In this document: positions 1 through 9,787 of the stretch, piece by piece | How the letters are laid out: the number at the start of each line of letters is the position of its first letter | Numbering within the stretch: position 1 is the first letter of the stretch | DNA from: an uncultured Tateyamaria sp. | GTDB lineage: Bacteria > Pseudomonadota > Alphaproteobacteria > Rhodobacterales > Rhodobacteraceae | Assembly (NCBI RefSeq): GCF_947503465.1 | Contig: NZ_CANNDN010000001.1 | Location: 1 to 64,000, forward strand | Direction of reading: 5' to 3' | DNA length: 64,000 nt | Made by a program: the position numbers and the translations under genes | Notes under the pieces: generated by a model | Seen by the model: only the letters and a program-made list of their open reading frames with translations | Told to the model about the DNA's origin: nothing | Databases searched by the model: none

Positions 1-1146
<1,146 letters not shown>

Positions 1147-1169
1147 TAAAATAGATCAATGGGTTAAGC

Positions 1170-1187
1170 CTGTCCCCGCGGGGACAG
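1170..1187. repeat. Palindrome TGTCCCCGCGGGGACA, copy 1
   Basis: Perfect inverted repeat CTGTCCCCGCGGGGACAG in the short gap between ftsY and the next gene, ending 7 bp before its ATG. The 16-bp core recurs near 21490, 23876 and 29664. This copy shares the left flank GGGTTRAGCC with the copy inside glmM. No T tract follows, so it does not look like an intrinsic terminator. Confidence 0.85.
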
Positions 1188-1194
1188 ATCCTGA

Positions 1195-2097
1195 ATGACC
1201 GCTTGGTTGGCAAGCATCGAGGGCACCGAAACCGGTCACAATGTGGCCCTGTGTCTGGCGATCCTTGCGGCTTTTCTACACGCGGTGTTCGGGGCCTTGC
1301 AGAAGGGCCGGCACGATCCCTGGCTGACGCGTGGCGCAATCGACGCGTCCTATGGCGTGATGGCAGCGCCATTTGCCCTGTTTGTTGTGCCATGGCCCGA
1401 ACCGCATATGTGGCCCATTTTCGGCGTCGTTTTCGTGATCCACGTGGCCTACAAGGTGTTGCAGGCTTGGGCCTATACCAAGGGCGATTTCACGGTGGTC
1501 TACCCGGTTGTTCGAGGCACCGGCCCGCTCTTTACGGTGATCGGCGCGTATCTGCTGTTTTCCGAGACATTTACGCTTGTGCAATGGCTGGGTGTCGGGG
1601 TGCTGCTGACAGGTATCTACGGGCTTGCGCTGTACAATCTGCGGTATCTGCAGACCAACCGTGACACGCTGCCCATGGCCCTCGGCCTCGCGGTCATCAC
1701 GGGCCTATTCGTGGCGCTTTACACCACTTATGACGCCTATGGCATCCGGGCCACGGAAAATCCGTTTACCTTCCTTGCGTGGTTTTTCATGATCGATGGG
1801 ATCTTCATGCCGCCCGTCGCCTACATGCGCTGGCGGCGGATGGCGAACCCGCCCGCTGTGCCGCCGCTGATGTTACGCGGTGTGATTGGCGGCGTCGTTG
1901 CCTTCTTCAGCTTCGGTTCCATCATGATGGCCACGCGTCTTGACAAGGTGGGCGAGGCGGCGGTGCTGCGGGAAACGTCCACCGTCTTTGCTGCAATCAT
2001 CGGTTGGCTGGTGCTGAAAGAAACGGTAGGACCGCGCAGAATTGCCCTGATGGCGCTGATCGCCGCCGGGGCCGTGATCGTCGAGATGGGCGGATAA
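1195..2097 (+). CDS. EamA/DMT-family membrane transporter
   Basis: Predicted inner-membrane permease of the drug/metabolite transporter superfamily, 300 residues with about ten hydrophobic helices in two EamA repeats. The second repeat carries the family-typical end of the type 'EAAVLRETSTVFAAIIGWLVL'-like helix followed by a short glycine-rich last helix. It lies 48 bp after ftsY and 13 bp before the YciB gene, so the three may be co-transcribed. The substrate cannot be told from sequence; amino acids or small metabolites are typical for the family. Confidence 0.85.
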   Translation: MTAWLASIEGTETGHNVALCLAILAAFLHAVFGALQKGRHDPWLTRGAIDASYGVMAAPFALFVVPWPEPHMWPIFGVVFVIHVAYKVLQAWAYTKGDFTVVYPVVRGTGPLFTVIGAYLLFSETFTLVQWLGVGVLLTGIYGLALYNLRYLQTNRDTLPMALGLAVITGLFVALYTTYDAYGIRATENPFTFLAWFFMIDGIFMPPVAYMRWRRMANPPAVPPLMLRGVIGGVVAFFSFGSIMMATRLDKVGEAAVLRETSTVFAAIIGWLVLKETVGPRRIALMALIAAGAVIVEMGG

Positions 2098-2110
2098 CAA
2101 AGGGCAGAGC

Positions 2111-2719
2111 ATGGCAGACGCACGCGAGATCAACCCGCTTTTGAAACAGGTCCTCGAACTGGGCCCGCCGCTGGTCTTTTTCCTGATCTACCTGCGCATC
2201 CGCGACAACACCTATGAATTTGCGGGCACCGAATATTCCGGCTTTATCGTTGCGACACTGATTTTCGTGCCGATCATCCTGATTGCCATGGGCGTTCTTT
2301 GGGCGCTGACGGGCAAGCTGAGCCGGATGCAGGTCTTCACCGCCTTCATGGTCATTTTCTTCGGCGCGCTCACGGCATGGTTCAATGACGAACGGTTCTT
2401 CAAGATGAAGACCAGCATCGTCTACGGCATGTTCGCCCTGTTGTTGGGGATTGGCCTGTTGCGCGGGCAAAGCTGGCTGGCGTTTGTTCTGTCCGATGCG
2501 GTGCCGATGCGACGAGAAGGCTGGATGATCCTGACCCGGCGGCTGTGTGCGATGTTCGCGACACTGGCCGTCGCAAACGAGATCATCTGGCGCACCATGT
2601 CCACGGACACATGGGTCAAGATCGAAACCTTCGGCTTTCCCATCGCGATGATCGCGTTCATCTTCCTGCAATTTGCGGCCCTTCAGGACCACATGATTTC
2701 AGAGGAAGACGAAGCTTAG
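2111..2719 (+). CDS. yciB: Septation protein A / YciB (IspZ) family membrane protein
   Basis: 202-residue inner-membrane protein with five hydrophobic helices, matching the YciB/IspZ family linked to envelope integrity and cell division. Recognisable family features are the N-terminal 'LELGPPLVFFLIY' segment, the conserved 'FNDERFFKMKTSIVYGMFA' stretch and a TD-W--IETFGFP segment before the last helix. Its 3' end overlaps the stop codon of the convergent Popeye-like gene by 4 bp. ftsY-DMT-yciB clusters are, from memory, common in Rhodobacterales. Confidence 0.9.
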   Translation: MADAREINPLLKQVLELGPPLVFFLIYLRIRDNTYEFAGTEYSGFIVATLIFVPIILIAMGVLWALTGKLSRMQVFTAFMVIFFGALTAWFNDERFFKMKTSIVYGMFALLLGIGLLRGQSWLAFVLSDAVPMRREGWMILTRRLCAMFATLAVANEIIWRTMSTDTWVKIETFGFPIAMIAFIFLQFAALQDHMISEEDEA

Positions 2720-3432
2720 GCCCGCTTGGGCCGCGCATTGGCTGCATCCTCGTTCCAGTTTTGGGAATGCGGCGCCACGGCAAAGGCCACTTTCAAGGCG
2801 AGGTCCTTGGTGATCATCGCCTCGATCGCGAGGGCAAAGCGCGAATTTTTCCTGGCGCGTTTGCGCAGGCTCGCCACGTCCCATTCCAACACCTCGCTGC
2901 CTGCATCAAGCCGTGTGGTGGCGGCGCTGGTCTGCTGGGTGGCATAGGCGACCTCGCCCACAAACAGGTTCGGGGGCATGGTGAACCGCTCGCCCCGCTT
3001 GGTGATGTGGATCGGTCCCGAGATGACGTAATAGAGCTTGTCCGGCTGGACCCCTTCGGTGGTGACCTGGATGCGCTCTTCCAGAACATGGCGGCGGGCG
3101 CGTTTGACCAGATCGCGGAAATCACCGGGCGGCAACCCCTCGAACAGGGGGTAGATGTCGCGGTGGGCCGCGGGGACTGCAAATCTCGACCGGTGCCAGA
3201 GCAGACTGCCCAGCCCGATCAGGTTGGCGGTGCCCATGACCAGGGAGGTATAGATCGCCTCCCACAGGGGCGTGTCGGCGGCGGTCAAATAGTAATAGAT
3301 GTAAAGACATGTCCCCAACAGGATCATCAGCCGCAGCACGATCTGGTTGGTGATCAGATAGCCGATGGTAAACACCGCACCCGCCGTCAGAATCACCGCC
3401 TCCGGTGCGACATAGTCGCTGACCATGAACAT
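2716..3432 (-). CDS. Popeye-like membrane protein with cyclic-nucleotide-binding-type domain
   Basis: 238 residues: three hydrophobic helices in the first ~80 residues, then a beta-rich domain resembling the cNMP-binding/Popeye fold, with segments such as 'YYVISGPIHITKRG' and 'NLFVGEVAY'. In CRP-type domains a phosphate-binding cassette FGE-aL--- occurs near this place; here 'FVGEVAYATQQTSAATT' keeps part of that pattern. I start at ATG 3432 because GGAG lies about 7 bp upstream; a TTG at 3447 is possible. The architecture (TM bundle plus cytosolic cNMP-like domain) matches POPDC proteins, for which bacterial homologues are known. Ligand binding is inferred. Confidence 0.72.
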   Translation of the reverse strand: MFMVSDYVAPEAVILTAGAVFTIGYLITNQIVLRLMILLGTCLYIYYYLTAADTPLWEAIYTSLVMGTANLIGLGSLLWHRSRFAVPAAHRDIYPLFEGLPPGDFRDLVKRARRHVLEERIQVTTEGVQPDKLYYVISGPIHITKRGERFTMPPNLFVGEVAYATQQTSAATTRLDAGSEVLEWDVASLRKRARKNSRFALAIEAMITKDLALKVAFAVAPHSQNWNEDAANARPKRA

Positions 3433-3462
3433 TCTTTTCCACTCCAACCCGTGACCCTACGG

Positions 3463-4149
3463 TCAAGTCTTGGGCTTGAATAGCGTATCCTGAGCCGATT
3501 TGTCTTGTTTCGTCGTGCGCAAGTCGAGGTGCAGGGCGTGGCCGCGCTGCACGGCCGGGCGGCTGCCCACCAGATCAAGCCAGCGGGCAAGGTTGGGTTT
3601 GTCATCCAGACTTTGCTCTTGCCCTTCCCAAAGCGATGCCCAGGGCCAGATCGCCATGTCGGCGATCGAGTAGTCGCCCGCCACATATTCGCTGTCGGCG
3701 AGTTGCCGGTCCAGCACGCCATAAAGCCGCGCGGTCTCGTTGCGATAGCGGTCCTTGGCGTAAGGAATGTCGTGGCCCATTTGCGGGGCGTATTTCAAAA
3801 AGTGATGCGTTTGACCGGCCATCGGACCGACCCCGCCCATCTGCCACATCAACCATTGATCAACGGCGATCCGGTCGCGTTCTGTGCGCCCACCGAACTG
3901 GCCGGTCTTTCGTGCGAGGTATTGCAGGATCGCGCCGCTTTCAAAGATCGAGACCGGCGCGCCGTCAGGCCCGTGGGGATCCGTGATCGCGGGCATCCGG
4001 TTGTTGGGGGAGATCCTGAGAAAGTCGGGCTGAAACTGGTCCCCCTTGCCGCTGTTGATCAGGTGCACCTTGTAGGGCAGCCCGAATTCCTCCAGCGCGA
4101 TAGAGGCTTTCCAGCCGTTGGGCGTGGGCCAGTAGTACAGGTCGATCAT
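3463..4149 (-). CDS. Glutathione S-transferase, YfcG/Ure2p-like
   Basis: 228 residues with an N-terminal thioredoxin-like GST domain (starts 'MIDLYYWPTPNGWKASIALEE') and an all-helical C-terminal domain ending in 'YSIADMAIWPW'. The segments 'ISPNNRMPAI' and 'SIFESGAILQYLARK' are the glutathione-binding cis-Pro and Glu-Ser motifs. The 'TPNGWK' start is typical of the YfcG/YghU/Ure2p nu-type group, which act on disulfides and peroxides using glutathione. It lies between the Popeye-like gene and the hydrolase gene on the same strand. Confidence 0.9.
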   Translation of the reverse strand: MIDLYYWPTPNGWKASIALEEFGLPYKVHLINSGKGDQFQPDFLRISPNNRMPAITDPHGPDGAPVSIFESGAILQYLARKTGQFGGRTERDRIAVDQWLMWQMGGVGPMAGQTHHFLKYAPQMGHDIPYAKDRYRNETARLYGVLDRQLADSEYVAGDYSIADMAIWPWASLWEGQEQSLDDKPNLARWLDLVGSRPAVQRGHALHLDLRTTKQDKSAQDTLFKPKT

Positions 4150-4173
4150 CAGGTCCTCCGGGCAGTCCGGCGG

Positions 4174-5112
4174 TCATGATGCGGTTTTCTGTCCTTCAAA
4201 CAAGGGCACAGGCAGGGGCGGCACAGCAAAGATACGTGACCAGCGCGGGGCCGGACGGTTGGGCAATACATCCTGCAACCCCTCAAGCGGCACGCGGTCG
4301 GCGTGGCGCAGGGCGCGGGCGTAAAAGCGCAGCGCACCCGGGCGGGTGTATCCCGACCAATGGCAGACGCGGCGCTGCGGGGCACTGATATGTCCGCCAA
4401 AGCGGGTCAGCGCACCCAGCGTGTCCGGGCAATCCAGTTGAATATTCACGGCATGCGGCAGGCAAAGGCCCGCACCCAGCGCGCGATCGCCCGGCACATC
4501 CGGGGCGATCAGCCGTTCGAACATCAGATCGAACAGGTCGTTTTCGCGGCTGATCACATTCAGCACCTCGGCGCTGCGACCTGCCGGGGTCTGCAATGCC
4601 ACATGCGCTGTGCTGGTATAGCTTGCGCCGGTAATGGCCACGATCCGCTGGATCGCGTGCGCGGGCAGATGATGCAGCGCTTCGAAGATGACTTCCGAGC
4701 CCATCGAATGGGTGATGGCATGGATCGGGCGTGTCGGTGCAATGGTGCGGATGGTCCGGATAACCTCGGCCAGCGCCGCCCCGGCACAGCGGGCCGACCG
4801 CTGGGCCCGCCACAGGTTGCCGCGCGCACGCCAGCCAAATGCGATGGCCAGCCCTTCGTCCGGCTGGCCGGTGCCAAATCCAAGGTGGCGCAGCCATTGT
4901 GTGCGGTTCGATTTGTCCTGATGCGGCACCCGGCCGAAAATTGTGCTGTGGGGTGAGCAGGTCGTTGATTCGGGGTCATATTTGAACCCGTGCACCAGGA
5001 TCATCACCGGGCCGGTGCCTGCGGCGGCGGCCCGCGTGGCCGACAGCGCCGAAGCGGGTGAGCCGTGGACCCGCAGACCGGCGGGCCCGGCGTTCAGTCT
5101 CAGGATGGGCAT
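4174..5112 (-). CDS. Alpha/beta hydrolase (DUF900-like esterase)
   Basis: 312 residues with an alpha/beta hydrolase fold: strand 'VMILVHGFKYDP' with the oxyanion HG, and nucleophile elbow 'ITHSMGSEV' (G/T-H-S-M-G). A conserved C-terminal 'FGGH' may supply the catalytic His. I chose ATG 5112 because a strong GGAGG lies just upstream; the frame stays open further 5'. There is no signal peptide. Substrate unknown; the GH-S-G-type elbow and length resemble DUF900/lipase-like esterases. Convergent or divergent partners give no clue to function. Confidence 0.75.
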   Translation of the reverse strand: MPILRLNAGPAGLRVHGSPASALSATRAAAAGTGPVMILVHGFKYDPESTTCSPHSTIFGRVPHQDKSNRTQWLRHLGFGTGQPDEGLAIAFGWRARGNLWRAQRSARCAGAALAEVIRTIRTIAPTRPIHAITHSMGSEVIFEALHHLPAHAIQRIVAITGASYTSTAHVALQTPAGRSAEVLNVISRENDLFDLMFERLIAPDVPGDRALGAGLCLPHAVNIQLDCPDTLGALTRFGGHISAPQRRVCHWSGYTRPGALRFYARALRHADRVPLEGLQDVLPNRPAPRWSRIFAVPPLPVPLFEGQKTAS

Positions 5113-5232
5113 GTCTGCGCCTCCTACCACATATTGTGGTGCCGCTATGACGTAGGCATATGACGAAGCCATGAATTTTAGGTTACAGCACCGTGACGGT
5201 GTTGACGTGCAACACCCCCGGGCGTACTTCAT

Positions 5233-5292
5233 GCGGCGTGGCGATTTGTTACCGGATTGCGGGCCACGTTAAACACTTCCGCTAAAAGGTCA
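5233..5292 (+). promoter_or_regulatory. SAM-II riboswitch upstream of metZ
   Basis: The segment matches the compact SAM-II (metA/metZ) aptamer of Alphaproteobacteria: stem P1 CGTGGC (5237-5242) pairs with GCCACG (5263-5268), with GATTTGTTACCGGATTGC in the loop. It is followed by the A-rich linker TTAAAC and the pseudoknot strand TTCCGCTAAAAGG. The position, about 85 bp in front of metZ, fits known SAM-II use in controlling methionine biosynthesis. Binding of S-adenosylmethionine is expected to shut off metZ expression. Confidence 0.92.
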
Positions 5293-5298
5293 GGATGA

Positions 5299-5337
5299 AA
5301 GCCCCCTTTCGCTTGACCCGCGTCTGGGGGTTTTTTG
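5299..5337 (+). terminator. Intrinsic terminator / expression platform of the metZ leader
   Basis: AGCCCCC followed about 20 nt later by GGGGG and TTTTTT directly after the SAM-II aptamer. In addition GGTCAGG at 5288-5294 can pair with CCTGACC at 5341-5347 around the terminator hairpin. This arrangement suggests that SAM binding controls transcription termination before metZ. The exact switching fold is inferred. Confidence 0.75.
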
Positions 5338-5375
5338 TGGCCTGACCCCTTTCAGGCCCGCGATGGAGTTTGAAC

Positions 5376-6563
5376 ATGTCCGACACATGGAATGCCCGCA
5401 CCCGCGCTGTGCACGGTGGGGTCCGCCGCAGCCAGTATGGCGAGGTCAGCGAGGCGATCTTTCTGACCCAGGGTTTTGTCTATGACAGTGCCGAGGCCGC
5501 CGCGCAGCGGTTCGAGAAGGCGGGCGAGGACGAATTTATCTATGCCCGTTATGGCAACCCGACCGTGCGGATGTTCGAGGAACGCATGGCGCTGCTGGAA
5601 GGGGCCGAAGACGCCTTTGCCACAGCCTCCGGCATGGCGGCGGTGTCCGGCGCGCTGACCGCGATGCTGAAGGCGGGCGATCGGGTTGTGTCGGCCCGCG
5701 CGCTGTTCGGGTCCTGTCTCTATGTGCTGGAAGAGGTGCTGACCCGCTACGGGGTCGAGGTGGAATTTGTCGATGGTACCGACCTGGACGCGTGGGCCGC
5801 GGCCATCACGCCCGACACGACGGCGGTGTTCTTCGAATCCATCTCGAACCCGACGCTGGAAGTGGTGGACATTGCGGGGGTGTCGAAACTGGCCCACGCG
5901 GTCGGGGCGACTGTGCTGGTGGACAACGTCTTTGCCACGCCTGTCTTTTCCAATGCAATTGCGGATGGCGCGGATGTGGTGGTCTACTCCACCACCAAAC
6001 ATGTGGACGGGCAGGGCCGGGCGCTGGGCGGCGTGATCATGGGCCGCCAAGAGTTCATCCGCAAAACCGTTGAACCCTACATGAAGCACACGGGCGGTTC
6101 GATGTCGCCGTTCACCGCATGGGTGATGCTGAAAGGGTTGGAAACGCTGGACCTGCGGGTCAGGGCACAGGCGGCGACGGCGCTGCAACTGGCGCAGGCG
6201 TTACACGGGCACGCTGCCCTCGCGCGCGTGATCTATCCCGGCCATCCCAGCCACGCCCAGCACGACCTTGTCACCCGTCAGATGGGCGGGGCAGGGGGCA
6301 CGGTGCTGTCGCTCGACCTGAAGGGCGGGCAGGCGGCGGCCTTCAAGTTTCTGAACGCACTGACAATTCCGGTGATTTCCAACAATCTGGGCGATGCGAA
6401 GTCCATTCTGACGCATCCGGCCACCACCACACACCAGCGGTTGCCGCAGGATCAAAAAGATACGTTGGGGATCACGCCAGGGCTGGTCCGCATGTCCGTG
6501 GGCATCGAGCATGGCGATGACCTGGTGGCGGATATCCTGCAAGCCTTGGAAAAAGCACAATAA
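5376..6563 (+). CDS. metZ: O-succinylhomoserine sulfhydrylase MetZ
   Basis: 395-residue PLP enzyme of the Cys/Met metabolism family that makes homocysteine from O-succinylhomoserine and sulfide in methionine synthesis. Visible features are the substrate-site 'YARYGNPTV', the cofactor-stacking region 'ATASGMAAV' and the PLP-lysine motif 'VYSTTKHVDGQGR' (Schiff-base Lys in STTK). ATG 5376 is preferred because GGAG lies 7 bp upstream; a TTG six bases earlier is the alternative. Regulation by the SAM-II riboswitch just upstream supports the assignment over a catabolic gamma-lyase. Confidence 0.95.
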   Translation: MSDTWNARTRAVHGGVRRSQYGEVSEAIFLTQGFVYDSAEAAAQRFEKAGEDEFIYARYGNPTVRMFEERMALLEGAEDAFATASGMAAVSGALTAMLKAGDRVVSARALFGSCLYVLEEVLTRYGVEVEFVDGTDLDAWAAAITPDTTAVFFESISNPTLEVVDIAGVSKLAHAVGATVLVDNVFATPVFSNAIADGADVVVYSTTKHVDGQGRALGGVIMGRQEFIRKTVEPYMKHTGGSMSPFTAWVMLKGLETLDLRVRAQAATALQLAQALHGHAALARVIYPGHPSHAQHDLVTRQMGGAGGTVLSLDLKGGQAAAFKFLNALTIPVISNNLGDAKSILTHPATTTHQRLPQDQKDTLGITPGLVRMSVGIEHGDDLVADILQALEKAQ

Positions 6564-6715
6564 TGCACAATAACGGCGGATTGTTAAAAGACGCCCCGAT
6601 CGCCCCCCTTTAGTCATCCATGTTGCAGGTTCACACGTAACCGTTAGCGATATTGGAAATGTGCCGCACGACGTTTACCTTCGTCTGGCACGCAAACAGA
6701 AAGGGGGGCTACTTT

Positions 6716-7819
6716 ATGAACATTCATACGCCCGACATCACCGCAATACCCGAACGTGACGAAGCCGAAGCAGCGCTGGACCTTTTGCGCCGCTGGGCCA
6801 AGAACGCGACAACCACAGACATCATCGAACTCGACCCGTCGGTGGCGCGGCTTGTGCCGGGCGGCGATGGAGTCGATTACCCGGCCTTTACGCGCGAATA
6901 CCCCGAAGGGTTCCGCGTGGATGCCGATTACAAGGACACGCTGCCCGACCTGCAAAACGGGCCATCCAGCCTGATCCGCGGTGCCAAGACGCGCATCCAG
7001 CATGTGGGCATCTCGAATTTCCGCCTGCCACTGCGCATCGAAAGCCGCGATGGCGCGCCGCTGACGCTTGAGACATCGGTCACGGGCACTGTCAGCCTGG
7101 AGGCCGACAAGAAGGGCATCAACATGTCCCGCATCATGCGGTCCTTCTACAAACACGCCGAGGAAACCTTTTCCTTTGGTGTGATCGAAGCGGCGCTGGA
7201 CGACTACAAGGCAGACCTTGAAAGCTTTGACGCCCGTATCCAGATGCGGTTTTCCATGCCTTTGCGGGTGGACAGCCTGCGTTCGGGCCTGTCGGGCTAC
7301 CAGTATTATGACATCGCTCTGGAACTGGTCGAGCAGGCGGGTGTGCGCAAGCGCATCGTGCATCTCGACTATGTCTATTCATCGACCTGCCCCTGTTCGC
7401 TGGAATTGAGCGAACATGCCCGCGCCACCCGTGGGCAACTGGCGACGCCGCATTCGCAGCGGTCTGTCGCACGGATCTCGGTGGCGCTTGAGGATGGCAC
7501 GGATACGCTGTGGTTCGAGGACCTGATCGACGCGTGCCGCCGCGCCATTCCCACCGAGACGCAGGTGATGGTCAAGCGCGAGGACGAACAGGCCTTTGCC
7601 GAGTTGAATGCCGCCAACCCGATCTTTGTCGAGGACGCCGCGCGACTGTTCAGCGAACAGCTTCTGGCGGATGTGCGCATCGGCGATTTCCGCGTGGTCG
7701 CAAGCCATCAGGAAAGCCTGCACAGCCATGATGCCGTATCGGTCCTGACCGAGGGTGACACGTTTGCGGGAGAGAGCATCGACCCGCGCATGTTCCAGAC
7801 CCTGTTCCATACCGGGTAA
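6716..7819 (+). CDS. folE2: GTP cyclohydrolase FolE2 (type IB)
   Basis: 367 residues; converts GTP to 7,8-dihydroneopterin triphosphate, the first step of folate synthesis. It has the COG1469 length and the hallmark 'SSTCPCSLELSEHAR' with the metal-binding active-site Cys, plus 'QRSVARI' and the C-terminal 'SHQESLHSHDAV'. ATG 6716 follows a run of G that serves as ribosome binding site (AAAGGGGGG). FolE2 is metal-flexible and in many bacteria replaces or supplements zinc-dependent FolE. I see no clear Zur box in the 150-bp leader. folB and folP are 14-16 kb downstream. Confidence 0.95.
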   Translation: MNIHTPDITAIPERDEAEAALDLLRRWAKNATTTDIIELDPSVARLVPGGDGVDYPAFTREYPEGFRVDADYKDTLPDLQNGPSSLIRGAKTRIQHVGISNFRLPLRIESRDGAPLTLETSVTGTVSLEADKKGINMSRIMRSFYKHAEETFSFGVIEAALDDYKADLESFDARIQMRFSMPLRVDSLRSGLSGYQYYDIALELVEQAGVRKRIVHLDYVYSSTCPCSLELSEHARATRGQLATPHSQRSVARISVALEDGTDTLWFEDLIDACRRAIPTETQVMVKREDEQAFAELNAANPIFVEDAARLFSEQLLADVRIGDFRVVASHQESLHSHDAVSVLTEGDTFAGESIDPRMFQTLFHTG

Positions 7820-7858
7820 ACCCCCGGAGCGCGGCGGACACCGCCGACATAACCGTGC

Positions 7859-7890
7859 AAAAACGCGCCCCATGGGGCGCGTTTTTCTTT
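7859..7890 (+). terminator. Intrinsic terminator after folE2
   Basis: Perfect 13-bp arms (AAAAACGCGCCCC / GGGGCGCGTTTTT, two-base centre) followed by CTTTTG, 40 bp after the folE2 stop. The A and T tracts on both sides make it potentially bidirectional. Confidence 0.9.
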
Positions 7891-8012
7891 TGTGATCACA
7901 ACGCGCGTGCAACCCCGCCATGCACGAATGGCATTGGTCATTTCGGGGTGCACCCCTTATGTACGGGGCAACGGGAGGACAACAATTTACGCATGATTTG
8001 CGAGGTACTCCA

Positions 8013-8240
8013 ATGGCTTACGTCACACACTCGAACACATCTTTCCTGAGCGCGCTTCTGGACCGCGTCACCGCGTTCCTTGCGGCACTGGGTCATTCCG
8101 CGTCCATGTCCGCCGCGGCCGAAAACCGGTTCCGCCGGATCGAAGCCCTGCGCGCCAAATCCGACGAAGAACTGGCAGCAATGAACCTGCGGCGCGAAGA
8201 CATCGCGGCCTACGTGTTCCGCGACCTGATGCACCTCTGA
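8013..8240 (+). CDS. DUF1127-type small protein
   Basis: 75 residues. The C-terminal half 'RFRRIEALRAKSDEELAAMNLRREDIAAYVFRDLMHL' has the R-rich pattern of DUF1127-like proteins: helix, L-x-x-l-G/N-l-R-x-D-I. Start ATG 8013 follows GAGGT. In other Alphaproteobacteria short DUF1127 proteins take part in RNA turnover and phosphate or carbon physiology; whether this longer variant does so is inference. It is flanked upstream by the folE2 terminator, so it has its own promoter. Confidence 0.75.
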   Translation: MAYVTHSNTSFLSALLDRVTAFLAALGHSASMSAAAENRFRRIEALRAKSDEELAAMNLRREDIAAYVFRDLMHL

Positions 8241-8338
8241 CACGCAAGCGGTCCAACCGTGGGCCACATGCACGCCGGGCCGGTGGTGCGGTGTCTCCTG
8301 CTTGACACCGCCCGCGCGGCCCGCCAACGCTGAGCGCG

Positions 8339-9787
8339 ATGATCGACCTGCGCCCTGTTGGATATGTGATTGGCCTGTTGGTGGCCGTGCTTGGTCTGGC
8401 CATGATCCTGCCGATGCTTGTCGATGTGGCCGAAGGGCGGGGGCACTGGCCCGTATTTGCCGAATGCGCGCTGGTCACGGTCTTGACAGGCGGCATGATC
8501 GCGCTCAGCTGTCAGAACGGCGTGCGCGAAGGTCTGACAATCCAGCAAACCTTCCTTCTGACCACCGGCGTATGGTTGGCCCTGCCCATCTTTGGCGCGT
8601 TGCCTTTTGTCGTCGGCGCCACCGAATCCCGCTTTGTCGATGCGTTCTTCGAGGCGATGTCGGGCCTGACCACCACCGGGTCCACGGTGCTGTCCGGTCT
8701 GGATACTTTGCCCAAGGGGCTGCTTTTGTGGCGCGGCATCCTGCAATGGCTGGGCGGTATCGGCATCATCGTGGTGGCCATGGTTTTCCTGCCCGAATTG
8801 CGGGTCGGCGGGATGCAGATTTTCCGCACCGAAGCCTTTGACACCTTTGGCAAGATCCTGCCCCGTGCAACGGAAATCGCAAGCCGCATCTCGGTCATTT
8901 ACGTGGCGCTGACCCTGATTTGCGCCCTGTGCTATATCGCGGCTGGCATGGGGGCATTTGACGCCACGGTGCACGCGATGACCACCATCGCGACGGGCGG
9001 GTTTGCCAATTATGACGCCTCCTTTGCGGCCTTCGGACCTGCGCCGTCTTACGTTGCGACCGTTTTCATGGTGTTGGCGGCGCTGCCTTTTGTCCGCTTC
9101 GTGCAACTGAGCGCGGGAACGGCACGTCCCTTGCTCCTTGACCGGCAGATCCATGTGTTCCTGGTCACGGCCTTTGTCATCGTGATCATCATCGCGGCCT
9201 GGAACCTGTGGCAGCAAAATGACGTGACCGAAGGGGCCGTGCGCACCGCCCTGTTCAACACCGTGTCGCTGATGACGGGCACGGGATACGCCAATGCCGA
9301 TTATGGCCAATGGGGCAGTTTTGCCGTGGCGATCCTGTTTTTCACCGGTCTGATCGGTGGCTGTGCGGGCTCGACCGCCTGTTCGATCAAGGTGTTCCGC
9401 TATCAGCTGCTGTTTGCTTCCATCAAGGCGCAGTTGCAAAAAACGCGCAGCCCGCACGGCATCTTTACCCCGCGCTACGCAGGTCGCCCGGTGGGTGAGG
9501 ACGTGCTGAATTCGGTCATGTCCTTCTTCATGTTCTTCGTGGTGACATTGGGCATGTTGTCCGTGGCGCTGGCAATGACCGGTCTTGATTTTGTCACTGC
9601 GCTGTCGGGTGCCGCCACGGCGCTGGCCAATATCGGCCCGGGCTTTGGCGAACAGATCGGTCCGACCGGCAATTTTGCAGGCCTTAACGACACGGCCAAA
9701 TGGCTGCTGGCGGCGGCCATGTTGATCGGACGGCTTGAGCTGATGGCCGTCTACGTGATCTTCACCATCCAATTCTGGAGAGCCTGA
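8339..9787 (+). CDS. trkH: TrkH/KtrB-type potassium uptake protein
   Basis: 482-residue membrane subunit of a K+ uptake system. Four M-P-M repeats are visible with their selectivity-filter glycines: 'TTTGST', 'ATGGFANYD', 'GTGYANAD' and 'NIGPGFG'. 'ILQWLGGIGIIVVAMVFLP' is the diagnostic TrkH segment. No trkA or ktrA gene lies beside it. The stop codon overlaps the next start (TGATG), so translation of the ThDP enzyme gene is probably coupled to it. Confidence 0.93.
   Translation: MIDLRPVGYVIGLLVAVLGLAMILPMLVDVAEGRGHWPVFAECALVTVLTGGMIALSCQNGVREGLTIQQTFLLTTGVWLALPIFGALPFVVGATESRFVDAFFEAMSGLTTTGSTVLSGLDTLPKGLLLWRGILQWLGGIGIIVVAMVFLPELRVGGMQIFRTEAFDTFGKILPRATEIASRISVIYVALTLICALCYIAAGMGAFDATVHAMTTIATGGFANYDASFAAFGPAPSYVATVFMVLAALPFVRFVQLSAGTARPLLLDRQIHVFLVTAFVIVIIIAAWNLWQQNDVTEGAVRTALFNTVSLMTGTGYANADYGQWGSFAVAILFFTGLIGGCAGSTACSIKVFRYQLLFASIKAQLQKTRSPHGIFTPRYAGRPVGEDVLNSVMSFFMFFVVTLGMLSVALAMTGLDFVTALSGAATALANIGPGFGEQIGPTGNFAGLNDTAKWLLAAAMLIGRLELMAVYVIFTIQFWRA

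Noticed and set aside
1170-1187. Palindrome as an intrinsic terminator of ftsY
   Set aside because: No T tract follows and the stem ends 7 bp before the next start codon; the same sequence also lies inside glmM.
4303-4956. Long open frame opposite the alpha/beta hydrolase
   Set aside because: It is antisense to a gene with a clear hydrolase fold and has no recognisable domain. The same holds for other long frames opposite conserved genes (e.g. 17194-20433 opposite the PPDK-like gene and 39433-41307 opposite ctaD).
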